A DNA stretch of 50,091 nt from Pseudomonadota bacterium (GCA_963205175.1 CAUJIW010000057.1:1-50091); one strand, 5' to 3'; numbered from the stretch's first letter, positions 24,244 through 32,932 are shown. Numbers and translations: made by a program. The notes: generated by a model not told the origin, from the letters alone.

Positions 24244-24584
24244 CAGGCGACCTGCCGGCCGACGACGGCCTCACGCAGCAGATAAATGCGACCGGCATCC
24301 ACTTTCAGCGGAATGGTCGGCACACATCCCTTGTCGTCCCCCAGCGCCTCGCCGGTCTTCAGCGAGATGTTCCAGTTGTGCAGCGGACAGGTGACGACAC
24401 TGCCATGGACAATACCCTGACTGAGTGGCCCCTGCTTGTGCGGACACTTGTTGACCAGCGCATAAAAGCGGTTGTCGAGGGTATGGAAGATCGCGATCTC
24501 CTCACCGCCCCGCACCGGCAGGGTCCGGGCATCGCCAGGCGCGATCTGACCGACCGGACCGACATCGAGCCATTCACCAATCAT
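24243..24584 (-). CDS. nirD: nitrite reductase small subunit, Rieske type
   Basis: 113 residues from ATG 24582-24584, overlapping the nirB stop by 4 bases. The in-frame extension upstream lies inside nirB and is rejected. The Rieske ligands are intact: CPH in NKCPHKQGPLSQG and CPLH in VTCPLHNWNISLKTG. Some NirD proteins, such as the enterobacterial one, have lost these ligands, so this one probably carries a real [2Fe-2S] cluster and passes electrons. Works with NirB in nitrite reduction. Confidence 0.92.
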   Translation of the reverse strand: MIGEWLDVGPVGQIAPGDARTLPVRGGEEIAIFHTLDNRFYALVNKCPHKQGPLSQGIVHGSVVTCPLHNWNISLKTGEALGDDKGCVPTIPLKVDAGRIYLLREAVVGRQVA

Positions 24585-27094
24585 CGGGCGACCTCCAGGG
24601 CAAGCGGGCGCACCTCGGCCAGGTGCTGATGCAGCGCCGCGTCCTCGCCGGCGGCGCGCCTGGCCCACGGATCCTCCTGCATGAACTGTTGCGAATAATG
24701 AAAGCGCGCCGCCAGGCTGGGCACGGCGTCGGGATCACTGAACAACGCCGATTTCACGTAATCCAGCCCGACCCGCTCGATCCACGGCGCCGTCCGTTCC
24801 AGATACCAGGCATCCTCGCGATAAAGCTGGATGAAGGCGGCGCACACATCGAGCGCTTCCTGTTCCGTCGCCACCTTGCACAGCAGGTCGGTGGCGCGCA
24901 CCTTGATGCCGCCATTGCCACCGACATGCAGCTCGTAGCCGGAGTCGACACAAACGACGCCGAAATCCTTGATCGTCGCTTCCGCACAGTTGCGCGGACA
25001 CCCGGAGACGGCGATCTTGAACTTGTGGGGCATCCACGAGCCCCAGGTCATGCGTTCGATGGTGACGCCCAACCCGGTGGAATCCTGGGTGCCGAAGCGG
25101 CACCATTCGGAACCGACGCAGGTCTTCACCGTGCGCAACGCCTTGCCATAGGCGTGACCGGAAACCATGCCGGCGGCATTGAGATCACCCCAGATCGCCG
25201 GCAGATCCTCCTTCCTGATGCCGAACAGATCAATACGCTGGCCACCGGTCACCTTCACCGTGCGGGCACCGTATTTCTCGGCGGCATCGGCGATGGCGCG
25301 CAGCTCGGCGGGCGTGGTCAGGCCGCCCCACATGCGCGGCACCACCGAATAGGTTCCGTCCTTCTGGATGTTGGCGTGCAGGCGTTCGTTGACGAAGCGG
25401 CTCTGCTGGTCATCGACATACTCTCCCGGCCAGGCGCACAGCAGGTAATAGTTGAGCGCCGGCCGACAGGTCGCGCAGCCGTCGGGCGTGCTCCAGTGCA
25501 GTTCCTGCATCACCTGCGGGATGGCCTTGAGCTGCTTTCCGAGGATCAGCCGCCGTACATCGCCATGGGTGAAACTGGTGCATTTGCACAGCGTGCGCGG
25601 GCCGGCCTCCACCGCGCTCCCCAGCGTCAACGCCAGCAGGCTTTCCACCAGACCGGTGCAGGAACCGCAGCTGGCGGATGCCTTGCACTGCGAGCGCACG
25701 GCATCGAGGGCATGGGCACCGGCCTGGATGGTGGCGACGATCCGCCCCTTGGTGACGCCGTTGCAGCCACAGATTTCCGCATCATCGGACAGGGCGGCAA
25801 CGGCGGCATTAGGGTGGCTGAGCGCACCCCCGGACGCGAAGGCCTGACCGAAAATCAGCGCCTCCCGGATCGCGGCGATATCCTCGCCCTTCTTCAGCAA
25901 ATCGAAATACCAGCCGCCGTCGGCGGTATCGCCATAGAGCACCGCGCCGATCAGCCGGTTTTCCCTGACGACAACCCGTTTGTAGATGCCGCGGGCGGCG
26001 TCGCGCATCACGATGTCCTCGACGCCGTCGCCACCGGAAAAATCTCCGGCAGAGAACAGGTCGATCCCCGAGACCTTGAGCTTGGTGGAGGTAACAGAGC
26101 CCTCATAGCCTCCGCCCGGCGCGTCCGTCGCCGCTTCGGCGAGCGCGCGGCACATCTCCCACAGCGGCGCCACCAGGCCATAACAGATGCCGCGATGCTG
26201 CACGCACTCGCCCACCGCCATGATGGCGGGATCGGAGGTGACCATGTGATCGTCGACGACAATGCCGCGCTCGACATCCAGCCCGGCGGTGCGGGCGAGC
26301 CCGGTCGCGGGGCGGATGCCCGCCGCCATGACCACGATATCGGCCGGAAATTCACGGCCATCCTTCAGCCGCACCCCGGCAACCGCGCCATCGCGCCCGA
26401 GTATTTCCGCCGTGTCACCGCCGGTGACGATGGTCTGGCCGCGCCGCTCCAGTTCCGCCTTCAGCAGATAACCCGCCGCCTCGTCGAGCTGACGCTCCAT
26501 CAGTGTCGGCATCAGATGCACGACCGTCACCCGCATGCCGCGCAGCGACAGGCCGTGGGCCGCCTCCAGCCCGAGCAGGCCGCCGCCGATCACCACCGCT
26601 GAACCGCCCTTGCCTGCCGCGGCAAGCATCTTCTCGACATCATCGAGATCGCGGAACGTGACCACGCCCGCCAGATCCTTGCCGGGCACCGGAATAATGA
26701 AGGGCTCCGAGCCGGTGGCGATCAGCAGCCGGTCGTAAGGCTCGATCCGGCCGGCGCGTGTCGTCACCGTGCGCGTCGCCCGGTCGATCGCCATCACCGG
26801 ATCGCCCGCCACCAGCGTGATGGCGTTGTCGGCATACCAGTCCGCGCCATTGATGACGATATCATCGAACTGCTTTTCGCCGGCCAGCACCGGCGAGAGC
26901 ATGATGCGGTTGTAATTGACGCGCGGTTCGGCACCGAAAATCGTGATGGCGTAGCGGCTGCAATCGCGGGCGAGGATTTCCTCGACGGCCCGACAGCCGG
27001 CCATGCCGTTGCCAATCACCACCAGGCGTTCCCGCACACCGCCAGCGCCTTTCCCGTCTCTTCCCGTTGTGTCGAAAGTCATCGGCGCGTTCAC
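24581..27094 (-). CDS. nirB: assimilatory nitrite reductase [NAD(P)H] large subunit
   Basis: 837 residues; reduces nitrite to ammonium with NAD(P)H. The N-terminal FAD/NAD(P) module (LVVIGNGMAGCRAVEEILAR; VVIGGGLLGLEAAHGLSLRG) is followed by two BFD-type [2Fe-2S] segments (ICGCNGVTKGRI ... SCGSCTGLVE, and LCKCTSFTHGDVRR ... GCATCRPALN). The C-terminal sirohaem/[4Fe-4S] site has ligands in CVGSEWCRFGTQDS and SGCPRNCAEATIKDFGVV. Its 5' leader carries a NasT-type antitermination element (27140-27243). First gene of nirB-nirD-nasA-cobA; each junction overlaps, so the four proteins are probably made in a coupled way. Confidence 0.95.
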   Translation of the reverse strand: MNAPMTFDTTGRDGKGAGGVRERLVVIGNGMAGCRAVEEILARDCSRYAITIFGAEPRVNYNRIMLSPVLAGEKQFDDIVINGADWYADNAITLVAGDPVMAIDRATRTVTTRAGRIEPYDRLLIATGSEPFIIPVPGKDLAGVVTFRDLDDVEKMLAAAGKGGSAVVIGGGLLGLEAAHGLSLRGMRVTVVHLMPTLMERQLDEAAGYLLKAELERRGQTIVTGGDTAEILGRDGAVAGVRLKDGREFPADIVVMAAGIRPATGLARTAGLDVERGIVVDDHMVTSDPAIMAVGECVQHRGICYGLVAPLWEMCRALAEAATDAPGGGYEGSVTSTKLKVSGIDLFSAGDFSGGDGVEDIVMRDAARGIYKRVVVRENRLIGAVLYGDTADGGWYFDLLKKGEDIAAIREALIFGQAFASGGALSHPNAAVAALSDDAEICGCNGVTKGRIVATIQAGAHALDAVRSQCKASASCGSCTGLVESLLALTLGSAVEAGPRTLCKCTSFTHGDVRRLILGKQLKAIPQVMQELHWSTPDGCATCRPALNYYLLCAWPGEYVDDQQSRFVNERLHANIQKDGTYSVVPRMWGGLTTPAELRAIADAAEKYGARTVKVTGGQRIDLFGIRKEDLPAIWGDLNAAGMVSGHAYGKALRTVKTCVGSEWCRFGTQDSTGLGVTIERMTWGSWMPHKFKIAVSGCPRNCAEATIKDFGVVCVDSGYELHVGGNGGIKVRATDLLCKVATEQEALDVCAAFIQLYREDAWYLERTAPWIERVGLDYVKSALFSDPDAVPSLAARFHYSQQFMQEDPWARRAAGEDAALHQHLAEVRPLALEVAR

Positions 27095-27139
27095 GATCCC
27101 GATCTCCCTGCCCCTGTCTCACCGCCGACGCGCGAACGC

Positions 27140-27183
27140 AAAAAAGCCGCCACGAACCAGCCCCGAAGGGTGGTACGGGCGGC
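27140..27183 (-). terminator. leader terminator of the nirB operon
   Basis: Minus-strand stem GCCGCC (27183-27178) / GGCGGC (27151-27146), extended internally by the pairing of TACCA with TGGT-like sequence, then six T (27145-27140). It lies about 45 bases before the nirB start, so it stops transcription unless prevented. Confidence 0.9.
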
Positions 27184-27243
27184 GCCTTTGCCACACGTCT
27201 GTCAATTGTCCGGCGGTTGCGCTGAGTCGCCCTCCTGTGGGCG
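27179..27243 (-). promoter_or_regulatory. ANTAR target (P1 and P2 hexaloop hairpins) in the nirB leader
   Basis: P1: CGCCC-ACAGGA-GGGCG (27243-27228). P2: GTGGC-AAAGGC-GCCGC (27194-27179). Both loops are six bases with A at position 1 and G at position 4, the hallmark of RNAs bound by ANTAR proteins. The linker is 33 bases. The 3' arm of P2 shares 5 bases with the terminator 5' arm, so the two structures exclude each other. NasT, encoded at 34283-34861, is the obvious ligand. Confidence 0.85.
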
Positions 27244-27269
27244 GCGCTGGTTCCGCGTCTGTTCAAGAC

Positions 27270-27295
27270 TAGGTGATTCGCCGTCCCGGACGCAA
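27270..27295 (-). promoter_or_regulatory. probable nirB promoter
   Basis: TTGCGT (27295-27290) at -35, then GGCGAATCACCTA (27282-27270), with TAGTCT as a weak -10. The block GGCGAATC[A/G]C[C/T]TA and its distance from the -35 box recur at the nrtA promoter. Confidence 0.45.
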
Positions 27296-27326
27296 GCGAA
27301 TTTTGCAGTGCAGCATCCGGGACGGC
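27280..27326. repeat. 11-bp perfect inverted repeat between porin and nirB
   Basis: GCCGTCCCGGA (27280-27290) / TCCGGGACGGC (27316-27326) with a 25-base spacer. It starts 10 bases after the porin stop codon and one arm overlaps the nirB -35 region. No T-tract follows, so it is either a Rho-assisted 3' end for the porin transcript or a protein-binding site. Confidence 0.6.
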
Positions 27327-27335
27327 ACACGCCGA

Positions 27336-28607
27336 TCAGTAGGCGATCTCCGCCTGCAGCCAGAATTTCCGGGTGTCGGCGAAACCGGCGGCATGCGCAT
27401 CGAACTCGGCGAATTTGGCCACCACCGCGACGCGACCGCGCTTGAACCCCAGGCTCGCGTCCCATTCATCGCCATAGCGCGAACCGCCGGCATCGCTGTC
27501 GAAGCGATGCCAGGTGACGCTCGCGTTGAGCCCCGGCAGCGCCTTGACCCGCGTGAACTTGTAGCTGGCGCCCAGATACCAGTCCTCCAGGCCGGTGGCT
27601 GGCGTGGTCAGGAACGGATCAGCCCAGCCGTTGAACTTGTGCAGCGTCGCCATCGGTGTCTGAAAGGCACGCAGGGCGCCGCTGCTGGCGGCATCACTCC
27701 CCAGCTTCTCGTAACCGGCGGTCAGGCCCAGCGCCCCGTGCGTGAGGCCCAGCTCGGCCGCCAGATAGTCCACCGCGTAATCCTGCGGATTATCCTGCCA
27801 GTCCGCCTGGCGGGCGTAGCTGGCGGCGACGTTGAGCTTCACGCCGGGCGACAACGGCCAGGCGCCGGTGATCCGGATGCCGTAGGTCTGGGTGTCCGCG
27901 TTGCTCATCGCCAGCGCCCCACCCTGCTCGTTCAGGTCATAGTCGAGCAGATATGCAAAGGCCTTGATCTGCACCGATCCCAGTTTCGCACCGGCACCGA
28001 GAAACACGAAATCGCCATCGTAAGCGGTGCGCGACCCGCCATCGATGCCGAAGATCGTACGTTGGGCGATGGCATAGGTCGCATCCAGCGCCACCGGCCC
28101 CAGCGTCGCCTCGCCCCGCACGGCATCGAACGTCTGTTCATTCTGTCGCCAGCCAACACTGCCGACAAAGCGCTGATCGTCGATGTTCAGGCGCTGGCGA
28201 CCGACGGTGAGCGCGCCCGCGCGCGCCTTGTATTGCAGCTGCAACCGGTTGAGCTCGATATTCGCCGGATCGGCGACCACGGAATATCGCGGCCGACGCT
28301 GACTGTCGGCGATGGCGAACGGAAAGGCGTTATAGTCATTGATCACGGCCAATGTGCCTTCACTCTCGGCCAGCAATGACAGGCCGGACGCATGCTTCAC
28401 CTCCAGCCCCGCCCGCACCCGCACCGTCAGCGCGTCCGCTTCCGTCGTGGGTTGATCGACATGCTCATGGCGCAGTCGTGCATCAAGGATCGGATCAAGG
28501 GTCAGGCCCCCGCCAACCTTCACCGGATCCCCCGGCGCGGCATGCGCCGGGTAAGCGAGAGCGACCGGCGACGCCAGCAGCGCCGCCGTGATGATATGCA
28601 CTTTCAT
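27336..28607 (-). CDS. outer-membrane porin, alginate-export-like family
   Basis: 423 residues from ATG 28605-28607 with a strong AGGAGGG upstream; the longer frame from 28640 lacks such a site. Signal peptide MKVHIITAALLASPVALAYP with AHA-AP cleavage. The rest is beta-barrel-like with alternating strands (LTLDPILDARLRHEHVDQ, LQYKARAGALTVGRQRLNID, TRKFWLQAEIAY at the end), fitting the alginate_export/porin family. It is the fourth gene after nrtA-nrtB-nrtCD, 48 bases behind nrtCD, so it most likely lets nitrate or nitrite through the outer membrane. The substrate is inferred from context only. Confidence 0.8.
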   Translation of the reverse strand: MKVHIITAALLASPVALAYPAHAAPGDPVKVGGGLTLDPILDARLRHEHVDQPTTEADALTVRVRAGLEVKHASGLSLLAESEGTLAVINDYNAFPFAIADSQRRPRYSVVADPANIELNRLQLQYKARAGALTVGRQRLNIDDQRFVGSVGWRQNEQTFDAVRGEATLGPVALDATYAIAQRTIFGIDGGSRTAYDGDFVFLGAGAKLGSVQIKAFAYLLDYDLNEQGGALAMSNADTQTYGIRITGAWPLSPGVKLNVAASYARQADWQDNPQDYAVDYLAAELGLTHGALGLTAGYEKLGSDAASSGALRAFQTPMATLHKFNGWADPFLTTPATGLEDWYLGASYKFTRVKALPGLNASVTWHRFDSDAGGSRYGDEWDASLGFKRGRVAVVAKFAEFDAHAAGFADTRKFWLQAEIAY

Positions 28608-28655
28608 GTTTTCCCTCCTGTCCCGTGCCGGAACAGACATCCCCCAATATTGCGA

Positions 28656-30338
28656 TTATGCCGCCTCTGCGTGCGGTCCGTGGTCGTGTTCGGCCAGGAA
28701 AAGCAGCACTTCCTGACGATAGTCGTAAAAGGCCGGATGCTTGAGCAGCGCCTTGCGGTCACGCGGACGCGGCAGGTCGACCTTGAGTATCTTGCCGATG
28801 GTGGCGTTCGGCCCGTTGGTCATCATCACCACGCGATCGGCGAGCAGGATCGCCTCGTCGACATCGTGGGTGACCATGATCGCCGTCACCTTGGTGCGGT
28901 TCCATACCTCCACCAGCACGTCCTGCAGATCCCATCGGGTCAGGCTGTCGAGCATGCCAAAAGGTTCATCCAGCAACAGCAGGCGCGGACTGAGGGCGAA
29001 GGCACGGGCGATGCCGACCCGCTGGCGCATGCCGTTCGACATCTCGGCCGCCACCTTGTCCCGGGCGTCGGCCAACCCCACCCGGTCGAGATAATAGTCG
29101 ACGATCTCGCGTCGCTCCGCCCGCGAGGCGTGCGGATAAACCCGCTCGACGCCCAGCGCGACATTCTGCCGGGCGGTGAGCCAGGGCATCAGGCTGGGCG
29201 CCTGGAATACCACCGCCTTGTCCGGCCCCGCGACGTCGATCTCGCGGTAATCAAGCACGATGCCGCCCTTGCTGATCGGGTTGAGGCCCGCGGCCATCGT
29301 CAGCACGGTGGACTTGCCGCAGCCCGAATGGCCGATCAGCGAGACGAACTCGCCCTTGTCCATCAGCAGGTTGAAATCCTGGACAACGGTCAGCGGCCCC
29401 TTGGGTGTCGGATACACCTTGTGGAGACTGTAGAATTCCATGTAGCGGCGCTCGATGCCGCCGCGCGCGGCGTCGAGATAGGCCTTCGGCGGTGGCGCGA
29501 GATCGAGCGGCGTCATCGTCGGCAGACTCCCTGCCTCGGCCACCACATCCGCCTTGCCGCCCGCCAGCGCGCCAAGATAATCGACGATCTGCGTGCGCAG
29601 GGCCTGGAAGGCCGGACTGTCGTTCATCGCCTCGCGGTCGCGGGGGCGCGGCAGCGTGACCGGGAAGATCCGCCCGATCCGTGCCGCCGGTGCCGGGGTC
29701 AGCACGGCGACACGATCCGCCAGCAGCAGCGCCTCGTCGACATCGTTGGTGACCAGAATGATGGTGCGCTTTTCTTCCGCGCGAATGCGATCGATCTCGT
29801 CCTGCAGCTTGGCGCGGGTCAGCGCGTCGAGCGCCGAGAGGGGTTCGTCCAGCAGCAGGATTTCCGGCTCCATCGCCAGGGCACGCGCCACCGCCACCCG
29901 CTGACGCATGCCGCCGGACAGCTGGGCGGGCCTGCGATCCATCGCATGGCCCAGACCGACCAGTTCCACCTTCTGCCGCACCAGCGCGCGGCGGGCCTCG
30001 GCAGTGCGATCCTTGTGTACCGCATCAACCGCCAGCGCGACATTCTGCGCCACCGTCAGCCACGGCAACAGCGAGTACGACTGGAACACCAGGCCGCGAT
30101 TGCGATCAGGGCCATCGATCGGCTTGCCACGCAGCAGCAGCTCGCCGGCGTCGGGCTCGATCAGTCCGGCGATGGCCGAAATCAGCGTGGTCTTGCCGGC
30201 GCCGGAAAAACCCAGCACCGCGATGAATTCGCTTTCGATAACGTCGAGATCGATACCGCCCAGCACGTCGGTCACGGCACCGGTCTTGCTGGTGTAACGC
30301 TTGCGCACGTTACGCAGGGAAAGGATCGGATCAGTCAT
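28656..30338 (-). CDS. nitrate ABC transporter ATPase, two fused nucleotide-binding domains
   Basis: 560 residues, ATG 30336-30338; NrtC- and NrtD-like ATPases in one chain. NBD1 (1-235): Walker A GFSGAGKT (43-50), Q86, signature LSGGM (140-144), Walker B ILLLDE (160-165), but N198 in VTND where the switch histidine is expected. NBD2 (300-530): Walker A GHSGCGKS (336-343), Q379, signature MSNGM (433-437), Walker B LLLLDE, and H491 in VTHD. A linker rich in Pro and Ala joins them at ~260-295. It has no NrtA-like solute-binding domain, unlike cyanobacterial NrtC. In a head-to-tail sandwich one ATP site has weak motifs from both halves and the other is canonical. It drives uptake through NrtB. 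Confidence 0.92.
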   Translation of the reverse strand: MTDPILSLRNVRKRYTSKTGAVTDVLGGIDLDVIESEFIAVLGFSGAGKTTLISAIAGLIEPDAGELLLRGKPIDGPDRNRGLVFQSYSLLPWLTVAQNVALAVDAVHKDRTAEARRALVRQKVELVGLGHAMDRRPAQLSGGMRQRVAVARALAMEPEILLLDEPLSALDALTRAKLQDEIDRIRAEEKRTIILVTNDVDEALLLADRVAVLTPAPAARIGRIFPVTLPRPRDREAMNDSPAFQALRTQIVDYLGALAGGKADVVAEAGSLPTMTPLDLAPPPKAYLDAARGGIERRYMEFYSLHKVYPTPKGPLTVVQDFNLLMDKGEFVSLIGHSGCGKSTVLTMAAGLNPISKGGIVLDYREIDVAGPDKAVVFQAPSLMPWLTARQNVALGVERVYPHASRAERREIVDYYLDRVGLADARDKVAAEMSNGMRQRVGIARAFALSPRLLLLDEPFGMLDSLTRWDLQDVLVEVWNRTKVTAIMVTHDVDEAILLADRVVMMTNGPNATIGKILKVDLPRPRDRKALLKHPAFYDYRQEVLLFLAEHDHGPHAEAA

Positions 30339-30361
30339 GAGCGTCTCCCGTCCGGCCAGGT

Positions 30362-31399
30362 TCAGAAGGTGCGGTTGCGACTGACAACGGCCTGGAGCGC
30401 CATCATCACCCGGTCGAGCAGGAAGCCGATGAGGCCGATCACCACCACCGCGACCATGATGCGCGCCAGCGATTTTTCGCTGCCGTTCTGGAACTCGTCC
30501 CACACGAACTTGCCGAGCCCGGGGTTCTGGGCCAGCATTTCCGCCGCGATCAGCACCATCCAGCCGGTGCCCAGCGACAAACGCATCCCGGTGAAGATGT
30601 AGGGCAGTGCCGACGGCAACACGAGGCGGGTCAGGCGCGCCAGCCAGCCCAGCTTGAGCACACGCCCGACATTGATCAGATCCTTGTCGATCGAGGCGGT
30701 GCCGATGGCGGTGTTGATGAGTGTGGGCCACAGCGAGCACAGCATCACCACGACGGCGGAAATGACGAAGCTCTTGGCCAGCGCCGGATCGTCGCTGGTC
30801 ATCGAGGCCGCCACCACCATGGTCACGATGGGCAGCCAGGCCAGCGGACTGACCGGGCGCATGATCTGCACCAGCGGGTTGATGGCCGCGTTGAAACGCT
30901 GGGACATGCCGGCGACCAACCCCAGTGGCACCGCCACCAGCGTCGCCAGCACAAAGCCCAGCGCCACGGTTTTCAGCGAGGTCACGATCTGGTCGATGAA
31001 CGTCGGCGGCCCCGACCACATCTGTCCCGCCGCCGCGGTCTGCGCGGCCATTTCACGGGCGGCGGCGAACTCCACCAGCAGATCACCGAAGGCGTGCAAC
31101 ACCTCGCCTGGCCCTGGCAACGCGCCGAGCGATGTCCGGACCAGCGGCGCCAACATTCCCCACAGCAGCAGAAAGCCACCAATGCCCGCCAGGGGCGGCC
31201 AGAGCGCCTCGACCACATGCCGCGCGGATGGCAGTTTCAGGGCCGGCAGCTTCAGGGCGGGCAGCGACAGCCCCCCCGGCAGGCCCCGCGCCCCCACCGG
31301 CGGGGCATCCCCCGTCGCCGGACCCGCGCGCTCGCCGGTGGTTCCGGCTGCATCCTTGTCCATCTCGAAAGCGTTCTTGCGCAAGACGACAGCAGTCAT
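30362..31399 (-). CDS. nrtB: nitrate ABC transporter permease
   Basis: 345 residues, ATG 31397-31399. After a hydrophilic N-terminus of ~60 residues that contains a short repeat (LPALKLPALKLPS), six or so membrane helices follow: LAGIGGFLLLWGMLAPLV, TVALGFVLATLVAVPLGLVA, SFVISAVVVMLCSLWPTLIN, MVAVVVIGLIGFLLDRVMMA. The EAA-like coupling loop is around GRVLKLGWLARLTRLVLPSA, and the GMRLSLGTGWMVLIAAEM segment is a family signature. It sits 23 bases before nrtCD. The long N-terminal extension is unusual and may be cytoplasmic. Confidence 0.93.
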   Translation of the reverse strand: MTAVVLRKNAFEMDKDAAGTTGERAGPATGDAPPVGARGLPGGLSLPALKLPALKLPSARHVVEALWPPLAGIGGFLLLWGMLAPLVRTSLGALPGPGEVLHAFGDLLVEFAAAREMAAQTAAAGQMWSGPPTFIDQIVTSLKTVALGFVLATLVAVPLGLVAGMSQRFNAAINPLVQIMRPVSPLAWLPIVTMVVAASMTSDDPALAKSFVISAVVVMLCSLWPTLINTAIGTASIDKDLINVGRVLKLGWLARLTRLVLPSALPYIFTGMRLSLGTGWMVLIAAEMLAQNPGLGKFVWDEFQNGSEKSLARIMVAVVVIGLIGFLLDRVMMALQAVVSRNRTF

Positions 31400-31425
31400 A
31401 GGTCAGTCCTCATCCATCCGACGTG

Positions 31426-32853
31426 TCAACGTACCCCGGCGGGGGAAACGCGCTGGCCCTGCTTGAGGCCGATGCTGAACTTGGCGAGATAGGCGTTGGG
31501 CTGCCGGCCGTCGTAGGTGATACCGTCAATGAAACCGGACTGCTCCGGCTTGAAGCCGTCGGTATCCGGCACGGCCGTCGCCGGGATCACGCCCTGGTCG
31601 ACCAGCCCCTTGGCGGCGACCCGATAGAGATCGGGCCGGTAGACCGCCTTGGCGGTGTCGACATACCACTGATCGGGCTTGTCCTCGGCGATCTGTCCCC
31701 AGCGCCGCATCTGGGTGAGATACCAGATGGCATCGGAATAGAAGGGATAGCCGGCGAACTTGTCAAAGAAGATATTGAAGCCCGGTGCCGGGCGCGTGTC
31801 GCCGGGCGCGAAGGTGAACTTGCCGGTCATCGAGGCGGCGATCACCGCCTCGTCGGCGCCGACGTAACTGGGCCGGGCCAGAATTTTGACGGCCTCCGCC
31901 CTGTTCTTGCCGCCATCGGCGTCAAGCCATTGCTGGGCCTTGATGATCGCGCGCAACAGCGCGGCCGTGGTCTGGGGGTATTTGTCGGCGAAATCCTTGC
32001 GCAGGCCGAACACCTTTTCCGGGTTGTCATGCCAGATCTGGTCGTCGGTGATGACCGGCACGCCGATCTGCTTTTTCACCGCGGCCTGGTTCCACGGCTC
32101 GCCAACGCAGTAACCATCAATGGTGCCCGCCTCCATCGTCGCCGGCATTTGCGGCGGCGGGGTCACGGAAATCTGCACATCGGCGCCAATGGTGCCGGCA
32201 ACGTCGCCGGGCAGGTAATAGCCGGGGTTGAGACCACCGGCGGCAAGCCAGTAGCGCAATTCATAATTGTGCGTGCTGACCGGGAACACCATGCCCATCT
32301 TGAACGGCTTGCCCTGCGCCTTGCCGGCCGCGACGACGGGTTTCAGCACAGACGCGGAAATGGGATGGACCGGCTTGCCATCGGCACCCTGCTTCAGCGA
32401 TGGCGCGATCTGGCGCCATACCTTGTTCGACAGGGTGACCGCGTTGCCGTTGAGGTCGAGGCTGAGTGGCGCGATGAGATCGGCCTTGGTGCCGTAGCCG
32501 ATGGTGGCGGCGATCGGCTGCCCCGCCAGCATGTGCGCGCCATCGAGCTGGCCGCCGACGACACCATCCAGCAGCACCTTCCAGTTCGCTTGCGGTTCAA
32601 GGGAAACGTTGAGGCCCTCCTCGGCGAAGAAGCCCTTTTCCCTGGCGATGGCGAGCGGCGCCATGTCGGTGAGCTTGATGAAGCCGAGCTTGAGATTGGG
32701 CTTCTCGACGCCCTGCCGGGACATCGCCCCCGCGGGTGCGTCCGCGCCCTGCGGCGCCGGGGCCTCCGGGCCGCACCCGGCCAGCGCCACGCCGAGCAGC
32801 AGCGCCGCGGTGAACCCCCGCCTGTTGAACCGAACGCTGTTTTCCCCGTTCAT
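31426..32853 (-). CDS. nrtA: nitrate ABC transporter substrate-binding lipoprotein
   Basis: 475 residues from ATG 32851-32853, preferred over ATG 32860-32862 because the GGGGGA site is correctly spaced only for the inner start. The N-terminus MNGENSVRFNRRGF has a twin-arginine pair, then a hydrophobic stretch and lipobox LAGC (C27), so it is a lipid-anchored periplasmic protein. The NrtA/CmpA-type fold is seen in LGFIKLTDMAPLAIAREKGF, GQLDGAHMLAGQPIAATIGY and VGEPWNQAAVKKQIGVPVIT. The leader (32886-32993) holds a NasT-type antitermination element. It captures nitrate or nitrite for NrtB/NrtCD. Confidence 0.93.
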   Translation of the reverse strand: MNGENSVRFNRRGFTAALLLGVALAGCGPEAPAPQGADAPAGAMSRQGVEKPNLKLGFIKLTDMAPLAIAREKGFFAEEGLNVSLEPQANWKVLLDGVVGGQLDGAHMLAGQPIAATIGYGTKADLIAPLSLDLNGNAVTLSNKVWRQIAPSLKQGADGKPVHPISASVLKPVVAAGKAQGKPFKMGMVFPVSTHNYELRYWLAAGGLNPGYYLPGDVAGTIGADVQISVTPPPQMPATMEAGTIDGYCVGEPWNQAAVKKQIGVPVITDDQIWHDNPEKVFGLRKDFADKYPQTTAALLRAIIKAQQWLDADGGKNRAEAVKILARPSYVGADEAVIAASMTGKFTFAPGDTRPAPGFNIFFDKFAGYPFYSDAIWYLTQMRRWGQIAEDKPDQWYVDTAKAVYRPDLYRVAAKGLVDQGVIPATAVPDTDGFKPEQSGFIDGITYDGRQPNAYLAKFSIGLKQGQRVSPAGVR

Positions 32854-32885
32854 CGCGCACATTCCCCCGTTCAGGCGCGAACAAC

Positions 32886-32932
32886 AAAAAAGCCGCCTCG
32901 ACTTAGCTCACTGAAGAGCCAGATCGGGCGGC
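32886..32932 (-). terminator. leader terminator of the nrtA operon
   Basis: Minus-strand stem GCCGCC (32932-32927) / GGCGGC (32897-32892), with an upper stem around GGCTC-TTCAGT-GAGCT, then six T (32891-32886). It stands ~33 bases before the nrtA start. Confidence 0.9.
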
